Assembly (NCBI GenBank): GCA_017860005.1
Contig: JAFNAE010000008.1
Coordinates: forward strand, 1 to 34,110
Source of the DNA: Acidobacteriota bacterium
GTDB lineage: Bacteria > Acidobacteriota > Thermoanaerobaculia > Multivoradales > JAGPDF01
Direction: 5' to 3'
DNA: 34,110 bases
Positions 1 through 8,164 of this stretch are shown in pieces. Numbering within the stretch: the first letter of the stretch is position 1; each line of letters begins with the position of its first letter. Below the pieces are notes generated by a model that was not told the origin of the DNA, did not search any database, and worked only from the letters and a program-made list of their open reading frames with translations. The position numbers and the translations under genes were made by a program.

Positions 1-2864
1 CCGACTTCGATCTGGAAGCGAGAGTCCGCTGCCAGGAGGCCCTCGAGAGGGTCTACTGGACTCACCGCAGCCAGGGCCGGCAGAGCTCGTTCGCGCAGGC
101 CGTCCCGCCCACCGTCGTCCGGCGCAACGCCGAGGACGCCGTGCTGAAGACCGAGGCGCTCCGGCGCTTCTGGGGCTTGACGATCACGCCGGTGCAGCTG
201 CAGGCCGAGCTCGATCGCATGGCCGCCCGCTCCCAGGCGCCGGCACGGCTGCGCGAGCTGTTCGCGGCGCTCGGCGACGATCCGACGAAGGCGGCCGAGT
301 GCCTGGCCCGTCCCCTGCTCGCCGACCGGCTCCTCCGGGCCTCCTACGCACGGGACGAGCGCCTGCACGCGGACGTCGGGGCCGTTGCCCGACGGGAGGC
401 GAGCGAGCTGCGCTCCGGAGCTGCCCCGCTCCGCACGGCCGGGGTCCGCACCGAAGCGGAGTGGCGGCGCGGACCCGGCGGCGCGCGGATCCCCGGCGCG
501 CTCGAGCTCGAGCCGGAGGAGTTCGACGCCCGCCTGCGGGAGCTCGGCGCGGAGATGGGCAGAGCGACTGCCGAGATCGTGCTCGACCGTCCGAGCCCGC
601 TGCGCGAGGACGAGACCCGTTTCTACGTCCTCTTCGTGCACGAGCTGGACGAACGCCACGTGCGCCTGGCGACGATCGAGTGGCCGAAGCGGTCCTTCGA
701 TTCGTGGTGGAACGAGACGCGAGGGACCCTGTCGCCCGAGCTCGCCGGCGCGACCTTCGACTTCCGGCTCCCGGCGGTCGCCGGCACGGCCTGCGCGGAC
801 GACACGTGGACGCCGACGCTGCAGCTGCTCGACCCGCGCTACTGGCACACGGCGGTGTGGACCGGCAGCGAAATGATCGTCTTCGGCGGCATGAGCTCCG
901 TGGGCACCATCTATGGCGACGGCAGCCGCTACGACCCGGCCACCGAGACCTGGACCCTCCTGCCAGCAACCGGGGCTCCCGGAGCGCGCCAGTCCCACGT
1001 CGCGGTGTGGACGGGCACGGAGATGATCGTCTGGGGCGCCCGCGCCGACGGGAGCGGTGGCCGCTACAACCCGGTCAGCAACACCTGGACGCCCACCTCC
1101 ACCGTGAATGCCCCCGCCCCGGCTTGGAACGCCAGCGTCGTCTGGACCGGCACGGAGATGATCGTCTGGGGCGGGGAGGGGTTGACGGGGCTTCTCAACA
1201 GCGGCGGCCGCTACGATCCGGCCAGCGACGCCTGGACGCCGACGGCTCCAGCGCCGCTCGCGCCACGGGCCTATCACACGGCCGTCTGGACCGGTTCTCA
1301 GATGATCATCTGGAACGGGTACAACGTCCACATCGGGCAGCTGTACGGCGACGGCGCGCGCTACAGCCCCGCCACCAACTCGTGGACGCCGGTCGCCACC
1401 GCCGACGCTCCCGACGCTCGCTGCTATCACACGGCGGTCTGGACCGGCACCGAGATGATCGTCTGGGGCGGCGCCAACGAACCGGCCTACGATCAGAGCG
1501 GCGGCCGCTACGACCCGGAGACCGACACCTGGCTGCCGACCAGTCTCGTCGATGCCCCGTCGCAGCGCTCGTTCCACGCCGCGGTCTGGACCGGCACCGA
1601 GATGATCGTCCAGGGCGGGAGCTTCAACGTCGTCGCGGGCGGCCGCTACGATCCTGCCACCGACACCTGGACGGCGACCAGTCCGGTGAACTCCGCCAAC
1701 AACGGTCAGGGCATCACCGCGGTCTGGACCGGCACCGAGATGATCGTCTGGGGCGGCCTCGACGACGACTTCCTATTTCACTACGACGGCGGCCGCTACG
1801 ACCCGCAGCTCGACCTCTGGCACCCGACCGGCACCATGAACGTTCCCGCTGCCCGCGGCCTGCATGCCGCCGCGTGGACCGGCAGCGAGATGATCATCTG
1901 GGGCGGCAGCGGCTGGGGAGGGAGCTTTGCCCCCGGGGCGAGCTACGATCCGGCGACCGACAGCTGGCAGGCCGTCAGCACGGTCGGGGCTCCCGCTTCA
2001 GCCGAGACGGCGGTGTGGACCGGTACCGAGGCGATCTTCTGGGGTGGCGGCCCGCTCGGCGGGCGCTACAACCCCACGACCGACAGCTGGAGCCTGATGA
2101 GCGAGACGAATGCCCCGGTCAGCGGCCCCGGGTACTCCATCGTCTGGACCGGCAGCGAGATGATCGCCTTCGGCGGCATTGGCACCGACACCGTCGCCAA
2201 GCGCTACCGCCCCGCGACGGACACCTGGGTCGATGCCACCACCGTCAACGCTCCCGGCGCCCGGGATCACCACGCCGCAGTCTGGACCGGCACCGAGATG
2301 ATCGTCTGGGGCGGCTTCATCAACGACGGGACCACCCCGACCGGCGGCCGCTACAACCCGATCACCGACACCTGGACCCCGACCAACGTCGCCGACTCTC
2401 CCATCACCCGCATGTGGCCGGTCGGGGTCTGGACGGGAACCGAGATGATCGTCTGGGGCGGGCACGAGTGGCTCTTCCTCGGCGACCTGGGTGACGGGGC
2501 GCGCTACGACCCGGCGACCGACAGCTGGACCCCGACCAGCCCGGTCGGAGCGCCCACGCCCCGCGTCGCGCAGGCCGTCTGGACGGGCAGCGAGCTGCTG
2601 CTCTGGGGCGGCGCGAACGACTCGAGCGGCGGACGCTACGACCCGATGACCGACTCCTGGCGTCCGACGACGCTGGTCGACGCGCCCCCGGTGCGCATCG
2701 GCGGGCGCTGGTCGACGGTCTGGACCGGCTCCGAGATGATCATCTGGGGGGGCATCATCGAGACCCAGCAGGGCAGCCGCTATTGCGCGGCACCGGGCAA
2801 CGGGATCTTCTCGGACGGTTTCGAGAGCGGCGACGCCTCGGCCTGGTCCCAGCTCGTTCCCTGA
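1..2864 (+). CDS. exported kelch-like beta-propeller repeat protein (5' partial)
   Basis: The frame is open from base 3 to the stop at 2862-2864, so the gene very probably begins left of the window. The GTG at 141 is only an internal candidate: the 46 codons before it encode plausible protein, including CQEALERVYWTHR, which I recall from N-terminal regions of acidobacterial repeat proteins. Bases 3 to about 830 encode a charged, mostly helical region of unknown role with no recognised catalytic motif. From about 855 to 2760 there are 14 repeats built around VWTGTEMIVWGG, GGRYDPATD and W-x-PT, spaced 43-51 residues apart, as in kelch/galactose-oxidase-type propeller blades. Fourteen units could form two seven-bladed propellers. 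The C terminus is IFSDGFESGDASAWSQLVP, a tail shared with the protease at 22363-25182 and probably a sorting signal. Function unknown; a surface or secreted binding protein is likely. Confidence 0.82.
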   Translation, partial: DFDLEARVRCQEALERVYWTHRSQGRQSSFAQAVPPTVVRRNAEDAVLKTEALRRFWGLTITPVQLQAELDRMAARSQAPARLRELFAALGDDPTKAAECLARPLLADRLLRASYARDERLHADVGAVARREASELRSGAAPLRTAGVRTEAEWRRGPGGARIPGALELEPEEFDARLRELGAEMGRATAEIVLDRPSPLREDETRFYVLFVHELDERHVRLATIEWPKRSFDSWWNETRGTLSPELAGATFDFRLPAVAGTACADDTWTPTLQLLDPRYWHTAVWTGSEMIVFGGMSSVGTIYGDGSRYDPATETWTLLPATGAPGARQSHVAVWTGTEMIVWGARADGSGGRYNPVSNTWTPTSTVNAPAPAWNASVVWTGTEMIVWGGEGLTGLLNSGGRYDPASDAWTPTAPAPLAPRAYHTAVWTGSQMIIWNGYNVHIGQLYGDGARYSPATNSWTPVATADAPDARCYHTAVWTGTEMIVWGGANEPAYDQSGGRYDPETDTWLPTSLVDAPSQRSFHAAVWTGTEMIVQGGSFNVVAGGRYDPATDTWTATSPVNSANNGQGITAVWTGTEMIVWGGLDDDFLFHYDGGRYDPQLDLWHPTGTMNVPAARGLHAAAWTGSEMIIWGGSGWGGSFAPGASYDPATDSWQAVSTVGAPASAETAVWTGTEAIFWGGGPLGGRYNPTTDSWSLMSETNAPVSGPGYSIVWTGSEMIAFGGIGTDTVAKRYRPATDTWVDATTVNAPGARDHHAAVWTGTEMIVWGGFINDGTTPTGGRYNPITDTWTPTNVADSPITRMWPVGVWTGTEMIVWGGHEWLFLGDLGDGARYDPATDSWTPTSPVGAPTPRVAQAVWTGSELLLWGGANDSSGGRYDPMTDSWRPTTLVDAPPVRIGGRWSTVWTGSEMIIWGGIIETQQGSRYCAAPGNGIFSDGFESGDASAWSQLVP
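855..2760 (+). repeat. 14 tandem kelch-like coding repeats
   Basis: A coding block recurs about every 130-155 bases, with WTG codons starting near 855, 1005, 1140, 1283, 1437, 1584, 1722, 1875, 2013, 2142, 2280, 2427, 2577 and 2718. Several copies are nearly identical in DNA over the segment encoding WTGTEMIVWGG, for example at 1437, 1722 and 2280. This suggests recent internal duplication or gene conversion. Copies 9 and 13 diverge most (EAIFWGG and ELLLWGG). Confidence 0.85.
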
Positions 2865-2934
2865 GGCCGGAAGCTCGCCATCCGCCTCCCCCGACGTCGC
2901 GGCACCGGCACGCAGGTCGACCCAGACGGTCGGC

Positions 2935-2940
2935 TAGGAT
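2935..2940 (+). promoter_or_regulatory. putative -10 box TAGGAT
   Basis: TAGGAT lies 7 bases before an in-frame GTG at 2948, and the annotated ATG (2939) overlaps it. No Shine-Dalgarno sequence precedes either start. This fits a -10 element for a leaderless transcript of the ABC operon. No convincing -35 is visible. Confidence 0.35.
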
Positions 2941-3667
2941 GCTTCGCGTGTCCGGCGCCGTGAGAGAAGCGCCCGTGTTTCGCGTGGAGGGACTCACGCG
3001 CAGCTATCGCGTCGGCGACGCCGACGTGCGCGCCCTCGCCGGCGTGGACCTCGAGATCGGGAGCGGGGAGCTCGTGGTCGTCGCCGGGCCGTCGGGGAGC
3101 GGCAAGTCGACGCTGCTCCACCTGCTGGGCGCGCTCGACGCGCCCGACGCCGGGCGCGTGTTCGTCGAGGGGCGGGACCTCGCAACGCTGGGCGAGCGCC
3201 AGCGCACGCTGCTGCGGCGCCGGCGGCTGGGCTTCGTCTTCCAGGCCTTCCACCTCGTGCCCGTGCTCGACGCCCTCGAGAACGTCGAGTATCCGCTGGT
3301 CATCGACGGCGTGCCGCGCGCCGAACGCCGGGCGCGCGCCGCCGCCGCGCTCGACAGCGTCGGCCTCGGCGAGCGCATGAGCCACCGGCCGGACCGCCTC
3401 TCGGGGGGCGAGCGCCAGCGCGTCGCCATCGCGCGCGCCCTCGTCCACCGGCCGCGCGCCGTGCTCGCCGACGAGCCCACCGGCAACCTCGATTCCGGCA
3501 ACGCGCTGCGCGTCTTCGAGCTGCTGGCCGCCCTCGGCCGCGAGCACGGCGCCACCGTGGTCGTCTCCACCCACGACCCCGAGCTCGTGGCGCGCGCGCC
3601 GCGCGTCGTCACCCTGCGCGACGGGCGCGTGGCGCGCGACGAGCGCCGGCCGGAGGCGGTCTCGTGA
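2939..3667 (+). CDS. ABC transporter ATP-binding protein, LolD/MacB type
   Basis: This is the ATPase of a Type VII (MacB/LolCDE-like) ABC system, which powers a membrane FtsX-type permease from the cytoplasm. Visible motifs are Walker A GPSGSGKST (near residue 48), Q-loop FVFQAF, signature LSGGERQRVAIARAL, Walker B AVLADEPTG with the family-typical N-L-D after it, and H-loop STHD. At 242 residues it has the usual length. The ATG at 2939 has no ribosome binding site, and GTG 2948 in the same frame is an equally good start if the transcript is leaderless. The stop overlaps the permease start by four bases (GTGA at 3664), so the two are translationally coupled. With the LolA-like gene that follows, lipoprotein or outer-membrane trafficking is the likely role, but the substrate cannot be read from sequence. 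Confidence 0.93.
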   Translation: MLRVSGAVREAPVFRVEGLTRSYRVGDADVRALAGVDLEIGSGELVVVAGPSGSGKSTLLHLLGALDAPDAGRVFVEGRDLATLGERQRTLLRRRRLGFVFQAFHLVPVLDALENVEYPLVIDGVPRAERRARAAAALDSVGLGERMSHRPDRLSGGERQRVAIARALVHRPRAVLADEPTGNLDSGNALRVFELLAALGREHGATVVVSTHDPELVARAPRVVTLRDGRVARDERRPEAVS

Positions 3668-4917
3668 GCCCGCTCGAGATCGCGCGCCTGGCGCTCCGCA
3701 ACCTGGCGCGCAACCGGCGCCGCACCGCGCTGTCGCTCGCCGTGGTCGCCGCCGGCACCGCCGCGCTGGTGGTCACCGCCGGCTTCGTCCGCTTCTCCTT
3801 CGACGGCCTGCGCGCGGCGATGATCCACGGCGGTCTCGGCCACCTCGAGATCGCCGACGCCGCGGCGGCGGCCGCGCGCGGCGCCGCGCTCGACCGGCCC
3901 GCTTCCCCCGCGCTCGCCGACTGGCGCGAGGTCCGGCGCGCGCTCGAGGCGCTGCCCCACGTCACCGCGGTGGGCGCCAACCTCCACCTCATGGGTCTCG
4001 CGCAGAGCGCGGACGGACGCTCGGTCTCGTTCGTCGGCGTCGGCGCCGAGCCCGACCGCGAGCGGCGGATGGGCTTCGAGGTGCGGCTGCGCGAGGGCTC
4101 GGATCTGCCGGCCGCCGCGCCCGCGCCGGGCGCCGACGCGGCGCTCCTCGCGCGCGGCCTGGCCGAGTCGCTGGGCGTCCGCGCGGGCGAGGTCGTCACC
4201 CTGGTCGCGACCACTCCGGAGGGCACGCTCAACGCCCTCGACGTCACGGTCGCGGGCGTGGTCACCACCGGCGTCGCCGAGCTCGACACTCGCTTCCTCA
4301 AGCTGCCGCTCGCCTCCGCGCAACGGCTCGCCCAGACCGACTCGGTCTCCAACCTGCTGGTCGGCCTCGACGACACGCGCGCCACCGGCGCGGCGCTCGC
4401 GGCCGCGCGCGCCGCGCTCGCCGGCCGCGCGGCGCCGCTCGCGGTCACGCCCTGGAGCGAGCGCGCACCTTTCTACGGCCAGGTGCGGGACCTCTACCTC
4501 GGCATCTTCGTCTTCCTCGGCACGATCGTGGTCGTGCTGGTCGTGCTCGCCGCCTCGAACACGCTCGTGATGTCGATCATGGAGCGCGTGCGCGAGATCG
4601 GCACCCTGCGCGCGATCGGCACCGGCCGCGGCCAGATCGCCGCGCTGCTGGTCGCCGAGGCGGCGTGGCTGGGTGCGCTGGGAGCGCTCGCCGGCGCCGC
4701 GCTGGGGCTGGGTGCGGTGCTCGGCCTGAACGCCGCGGGCCTCCGGATGCCGCCGCCGCCGGGCGCCGTCGACCCGATCGACCTCCGGCTCGCGCTCGTC
4801 CCCGAGGCGTTCGCCGGGGGCGCCCTGCTCATGATCCTCGTGCTCGTCCTCGCCGCCCTGCTGCCCGCCGCACGCGCGGCGCGGCTGGCGATCGTGGACG
4901 CGCTCGGCCACGTCTGA
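3664..4917 (+). CDS. ABC transporter permease, FtsX/LolC-E family
   Basis: This 417-residue permease of the FtsX/MacB superfamily starts with GTG in a four-base overlap with the ATPase stop. It has one N-terminal membrane segment (about residues 20-42), a large extracytoplasmic domain of about 230 residues, and three C-terminal membrane segments near 278-300, 320-345 and 378-405. The region around residues 300-325 (NTLVMSIMERVREIGTLRAI) is the conserved cytoplasmic coupling segment of MacB, LolC and LolE. Only one permease gene is present, so the complex is probably a homodimer with two copies of the ATPase. It could handle outer-membrane lipoproteins (LolCDE-like) or an exported lipid or peptide; the LolA-like gene next door favours lipoproteins. 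Confidence 0.9.
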   Translation: MSPLEIARLALRNLARNRRRTALSLAVVAAGTAALVVTAGFVRFSFDGLRAAMIHGGLGHLEIADAAAAAARGAALDRPASPALADWREVRRALEALPHVTAVGANLHLMGLAQSADGRSVSFVGVGAEPDRERRMGFEVRLREGSDLPAAAPAPGADAALLARGLAESLGVRAGEVVTLVATTPEGTLNALDVTVAGVVTTGVAELDTRFLKLPLASAQRLAQTDSVSNLLVGLDDTRATGAALAAARAALAGRAAPLAVTPWSERAPFYGQVRDLYLGIFVFLGTIVVVLVVLAASNTLVMSIMERVREIGTLRAIGTGRGQIAALLVAEAAWLGALGALAGAALGLGAVLGLNAAGLRMPPPPGAVDPIDLRLALVPEAFAGGALLMILVLVLAALLPAARAARLAIVDALGHV

Positions 4918-4927
4918 GGAGATCGCC

Positions 4928-5713
4928 CTGCGCCCGTCCCGATTCCTGCCGCTGCTCGCCGCGCTCGCCGCGCTCGACCCGTCGGGCGCGGCCCGGGCCG
5001 CCGAAGTGACCCCCGCGCTGGCGCGCCTGCTGGCGGCGAGCGACCCGTTCGCCGCCGCTCCCGCGGAGCTCCGGCTCGAGCTCTCCTTCGTGGGCGCCAA
5101 CGGGGCCGAGGTCCCGCTCGAGATCTGGCGCAGGGGCGACGATCTCGCGCTCGTGCGCTTCCTGGCCGAGCGCGACCTCGGCAAGTACGTGGTGCGGCGC
5201 GGCAAGGAGGCGTGGCTGCTCGCTCCCGGCGCGAAGAACCCGGTGCGCATGTCCCCCGCCCTGGCACCCGCCGGCGGCGCGGCGCTCGACGAGCTGCTCT
5301 CGCTGCGCCTGGCGCGCGACTACCGGGCCGTGTCCGCCGAGGAATCGCGGGGGGTGGTGACCTTCGAGCTCGAGGCGCTCGCGCCCGGCGTCGAGCCGCC
5401 GCGCGTGCGCTGGGCGGTGGACCGCGCGCGCGGCCTGCCGCTGCGCGCCGAGTTCCGCACCGCCGAGGACAAACCGCGCCGGCTGGTCGAGTTCAAGAGC
5501 TGGCAGGACGAGCGCAAGCGGGTGCCCGCCGAGATCGTCGCCAAGGACCTGCTGCGCACCGGATCCGCGCTCACGGTCCGCATCCGCGCGCTCTTCGACC
5601 TCCAGGACGCCAGCGCGCGCGAGGCCCTGCCGCCTCCCCCGGCGCCCGCGGCAGCGGCCCCCGCTCCGGGGACGGTTCCCTCCCCCGGCGCGAAAGACCA
5701 AAGACCTCCATAG
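4928..5713 (+). CDS. LolA-like outer-membrane lipoprotein-sorting protein, probable CTG start
   Basis: This protein resembles the periplasmic 'outer membrane lipoprotein-sorting protein' (LolA-like) family. It has the alternating strands of the half-barrel fold, including a FLAERDLGKYVVRRGKEAWL stretch and ESRGVVTFELEALAPG, and ends in a Pro/Ala-rich tail. The first GTG (5006) would remove the export signal. Reading upstream in frame from CTG 4928 gives LRPSRFLPLLAALAAL followed by a small-residue cleavage region (GAARAAE), a plausible signal peptide. A strong GAGGAG (4916-4921) sits six bases before that CTG, and no ATG, GTG or TTG lies nearby in frame. I therefore chose CTG, giving 261 residues. 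The gene is ten bases after the permease stop and completes the ABC operon. It may receive cargo from the permease at the membrane. Confidence 0.75.
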   Translation: MRPSRFLPLLAALAALDPSGAARAAEVTPALARLLAASDPFAAAPAELRLELSFVGANGAEVPLEIWRRGDDLALVRFLAERDLGKYVVRRGKEAWLLAPGAKNPVRMSPALAPAGGAALDELLSLRLARDYRAVSAEESRGVVTFELEALAPGVEPPRVRWAVDRARGLPLRAEFRTAEDKPRRLVEFKSWQDERKRVPAEIVAKDLLRTGSALTVRIRALFDLQDASAREALPPPPAPAAAAPAPGTVPSPGAKDQRPP

Positions 5714-5955
5714 AGGGAACGGCGGGCCGGCCGCAGGTGGCCACCCGGCTCAGCCTCTCGACGGGAGCCGGCGAACGGGAATGCCCGGGGCAGGTCGGAA
5801 AGCAGCTGGAGCCGGAACGAAGCTCCTCGCGAGCAGGCGCGACGGACCCGCCGACGCGGCGCTCGTCCGGTCTTTCCCTTCTATGGAGCTTCTCGCCTCG
5901 ACGGTGCGTGCTGCCTGGACGCGCCGGCTCGGTGTCGCTCGGGTGCGCCCCTGTC
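5714..5955. other. convergent intergenic region with an inverted 14-base motif
   Basis: Two convergent genes end on either side of this stretch. I see no gene and no clear T-tailed terminator. CTCCATAGAGGGA near its left end (about 5706-5718) recurs inverted as TCCCTTCTATGGAG (5877-5890), with one inserted base. The copies lie about 170 bases apart and flank most of the gap. They could be remnants of a small repeat element or chance. Confidence 0.3.
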
Positions 5956-8148
5956 CTAGCGGGGGGCTTCGCTCGCGGTGGCCGGGCCGGCCGATTCGGA
6001 CGTCGTGCGAAGGCGGACCTCGATGCGCCCTTCGGCGAGCGGCTCGCCGACCCGGTCGCCGAACCAGGCCACGTCTTCGAGCACGAGATCGACCAGGACC
6101 CGGTAGGTGCCGGCGGCGGGAGGCGTCAGCGGCACCTCGAGCTCGAGTTGCTCGCCCGGGGCGACGGGCCGCGGCAATGGCACGCGCATCTCCACCGGCC
6201 GGGCGCTGGCGTCGAACGGAAGCCAGCGCACGCCGGCCTGGACCGGCAGGGCGTCGTCGGAGCGCCAGGTCCAGTCGCCTCCGTTGCGCACGCGCAGGCG
6301 GACGCGCGGCGCGGCCTCGAGCGGCACCGGGATCTCCTCCGGCAGGGTCACCGCCTCGACCTCGCGCGCGAAGCCGGTGGGCAGGCGCCGCCGCCCCAGG
6401 TAGCGCAGGCGCGCCGACGCGAATCCCCCGCCCGGCACCTCGAGCGCGAAGCGCACCAATCGCGCCCGCGCCGGACGGCCGTCCGACCACCAGAACGGGT
6501 GCACCCGCCAGGCCGGCGCGAGATCGACCTCCACCGGGCCGCCCGAGCCCGCGCCGTGCGCCGTGAGCGGGAACCGGCGGGTGCGCCGCCAGTCCGAGAC
6601 CACCAGCGTCGCGCGCGGCGCGTCGCAGGTCACCAGCCACGTGGTCGGATCCCCTTCCCAGACGGTCGCCAGCTCGATCTCGGCGGCCGGATCGCCCGCG
6701 GCGAGCTCGAAGCTCCACTCGTCGGCGCGCGCGTAGGGATCGACGAAGCGCACGAAGTCGCCCGACCAGTAACGGTCGCGGCGGCCGTCGATGTTGGAGG
6801 CGCTGGACTCGTAGGGCAGGAGCCGGAACAGGCCGGCGTGGGCGTGGCTCTGGCTGGTCGGGTCGAGCTCCCCGGCGCGCACCACCGAGGCGAGCGCCGA
6901 GGCGCCCGCGATCGCGGCCACCCCCCAGACCGCGGCCAGCGCCCGCCGCGAGGGCAGGCGCGGCAGGGCGAGCAGGAGGCAGGGGTAGGCGGCGAGCAGG
7001 TAGCGATTGCCGACGAACGTCTCGCCGCCGAAGTAGTTGGCGGGCCACCAGACGAGGTAGAAGGCGGCGAGGCCGGCGAAGCCCGCCAGGCCGGCCCATG
7101 CCACCCGATCGCGCGCGCCCAGGGCGAGCGCGCCGAGCAGCAGCGCGGCCGGGAAGTAGGCGATGAGCCCCGAGTGGCGGCCGACGAAGAAGTAGAGCAC
7201 CGCGTAGGCGGTGCGCTCGCCCTGCCAGACCGGGCGCACGTCGAGCATCGAGGTCGCCCAGGCCTCGTCGGTGCCGAAGCGCGCCAGGGCGCGCGCGGCG
7301 TCCTCCCCGGCCGGATAGCCGGTCGCGGCGTTGAACGTCGCGCGCTCGGCCTTGTAGGGGTTGAGCGCACCGGTCGTCGCCCAGGTCAGGGCGAGCACGA
7401 GCAGGTACCCGGCGGCGACCGCGGCGGCCGCCGCCGCGGCGCGCCGCCAGCGCCGGCCGCCGAGCGCCGCGAGCACCGGCACGGCCGCGACCGCCGCGTG
7501 CGGCTCGCGCAGGCCGATCAGCAGGCCGAGCAGGAGCGCACCCGCCAGGGGCGCGTGGCGCGCCGCGAGGAGGCGCGCCACGGCGCCCTGCGCGGGCCCG
7601 CTCGCGCCGCGCTCGGCGGCGAGCGCGAGCGAGAGGCCGGCGAGCGCGAGCGCGACCTGCAGCGTCTCGGCCATCCGCCAGACCAGGTAGGGGACGAGCG
7701 CCGAGGCACAGGCGAAGGTGAGCAACGCCTCGGTGACGCGCGCCCCCGCCGCGACGCGCACGAGCAGGGCGCGCGCGAGCAGCAGCGCCAGGCCCAGGAC
7801 GAGGAGGTTGAACGCGATCAGGCCCGCTTCCCCGGCGATCGCGAGGAAGGGCGCCGCGAGCAGCGGATAGAGGACCGGCTTCGAGTAGTGGACGCCGCGC
7901 GCCGTGCGCTCGAGGATCAGCGCCACGCCGCCGCGCGCCTCCGCCCAGCGGCGGTCCGGCGCCGCGAAGGCGAGGTCCCCGTCGCGCGCCAGGCTGGCCG
8001 CCATCGCCACGTAGGTGGCCTCGTCGCCGCGCAGCTCCGCGAGCGGCAGGCGGTGCGCACGGATCGCCGCGAAGAGGGCGAGCGCGGCCGCCGCCAGCAG
8101 CCAGAAGGGCAGCGTCGAGCTGGCGAAGCGCTGGAACGGGCCGCGCAT
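5956..8148 (-). CDS. GT-C fold membrane glycosyltransferase-like protein with C-terminal Ig-like domain
   Basis: This 730-residue polytopic membrane protein starts at ATG 8148. An N-terminal membrane helix leads to ELRGDEATYVAMA (D42-E43), which matches the acidic DE motif in the first periplasmic loop of GT-C enzymes (ArnT, PMT, GT39/GT83) that use polyprenyl-phosphate sugars. About ten further hydrophobic segments follow to about residue 430, including the family signature FVGNRYLLAAYP near 385. The C-terminal part lies outside the membrane: a beta-rich region (about 460-600), then an NBR1-like Ig domain (about 603-715) with VRNGGDWTW, PVAPGEQLELEV and VAWFGDR. The same domain ends the protein at 9626-11893. 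The gene lies 16 bases after the sulfatase-fold lipoprotein gene, so the two probably form one unit. The sugar donor and acceptor are unknown, and glycosyltransferase activity is inferred. Confidence 0.78.
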   Translation of the reverse strand: MRGPFQRFASSTLPFWLLAAAALALFAAIRAHRLPLAELRGDEATYVAMAASLARDGDLAFAAPDRRWAEARGGVALILERTARGVHYSKPVLYPLLAAPFLAIAGEAGLIAFNLLVLGLALLLARALLVRVAAGARVTEALLTFACASALVPYLVWRMAETLQVALALAGLSLALAAERGASGPAQGAVARLLAARHAPLAGALLLGLLIGLREPHAAVAAVPVLAALGGRRWRRAAAAAAAVAAGYLLVLALTWATTGALNPYKAERATFNAATGYPAGEDAARALARFGTDEAWATSMLDVRPVWQGERTAYAVLYFFVGRHSGLIAYFPAALLLGALALGARDRVAWAGLAGFAGLAAFYLVWWPANYFGGETFVGNRYLLAAYPCLLLALPRLPSRRALAAVWGVAAIAGASALASVVRAGELDPTSQSHAHAGLFRLLPYESSASNIDGRRDRYWSGDFVRFVDPYARADEWSFELAAGDPAAEIELATVWEGDPTTWLVTCDAPRATLVVSDWRRTRRFPLTAHGAGSGGPVEVDLAPAWRVHPFWWSDGRPARARLVRFALEVPGGGFASARLRYLGRRRLPTGFAREVEAVTLPEEIPVPLEAAPRVRLRVRNGGDWTWRSDDALPVQAGVRWLPFDASARPVEMRVPLPRPVAPGEQLELEVPLTPPAAGTYRVLVDLVLEDVAWFGDRVGEPLAEGRIEVRLRTTSESAGPATASEAPR

Positions 8149-8164
8149 CGCCGCGCCGGCGCCC

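Noticed and set aside
5006-5008. GTG as start of the LolA-like gene
   Set aside because: It removes the signal peptide and lacks a ribosome binding site; the CTG at 4928 has both a signal peptide and GAGGAG.
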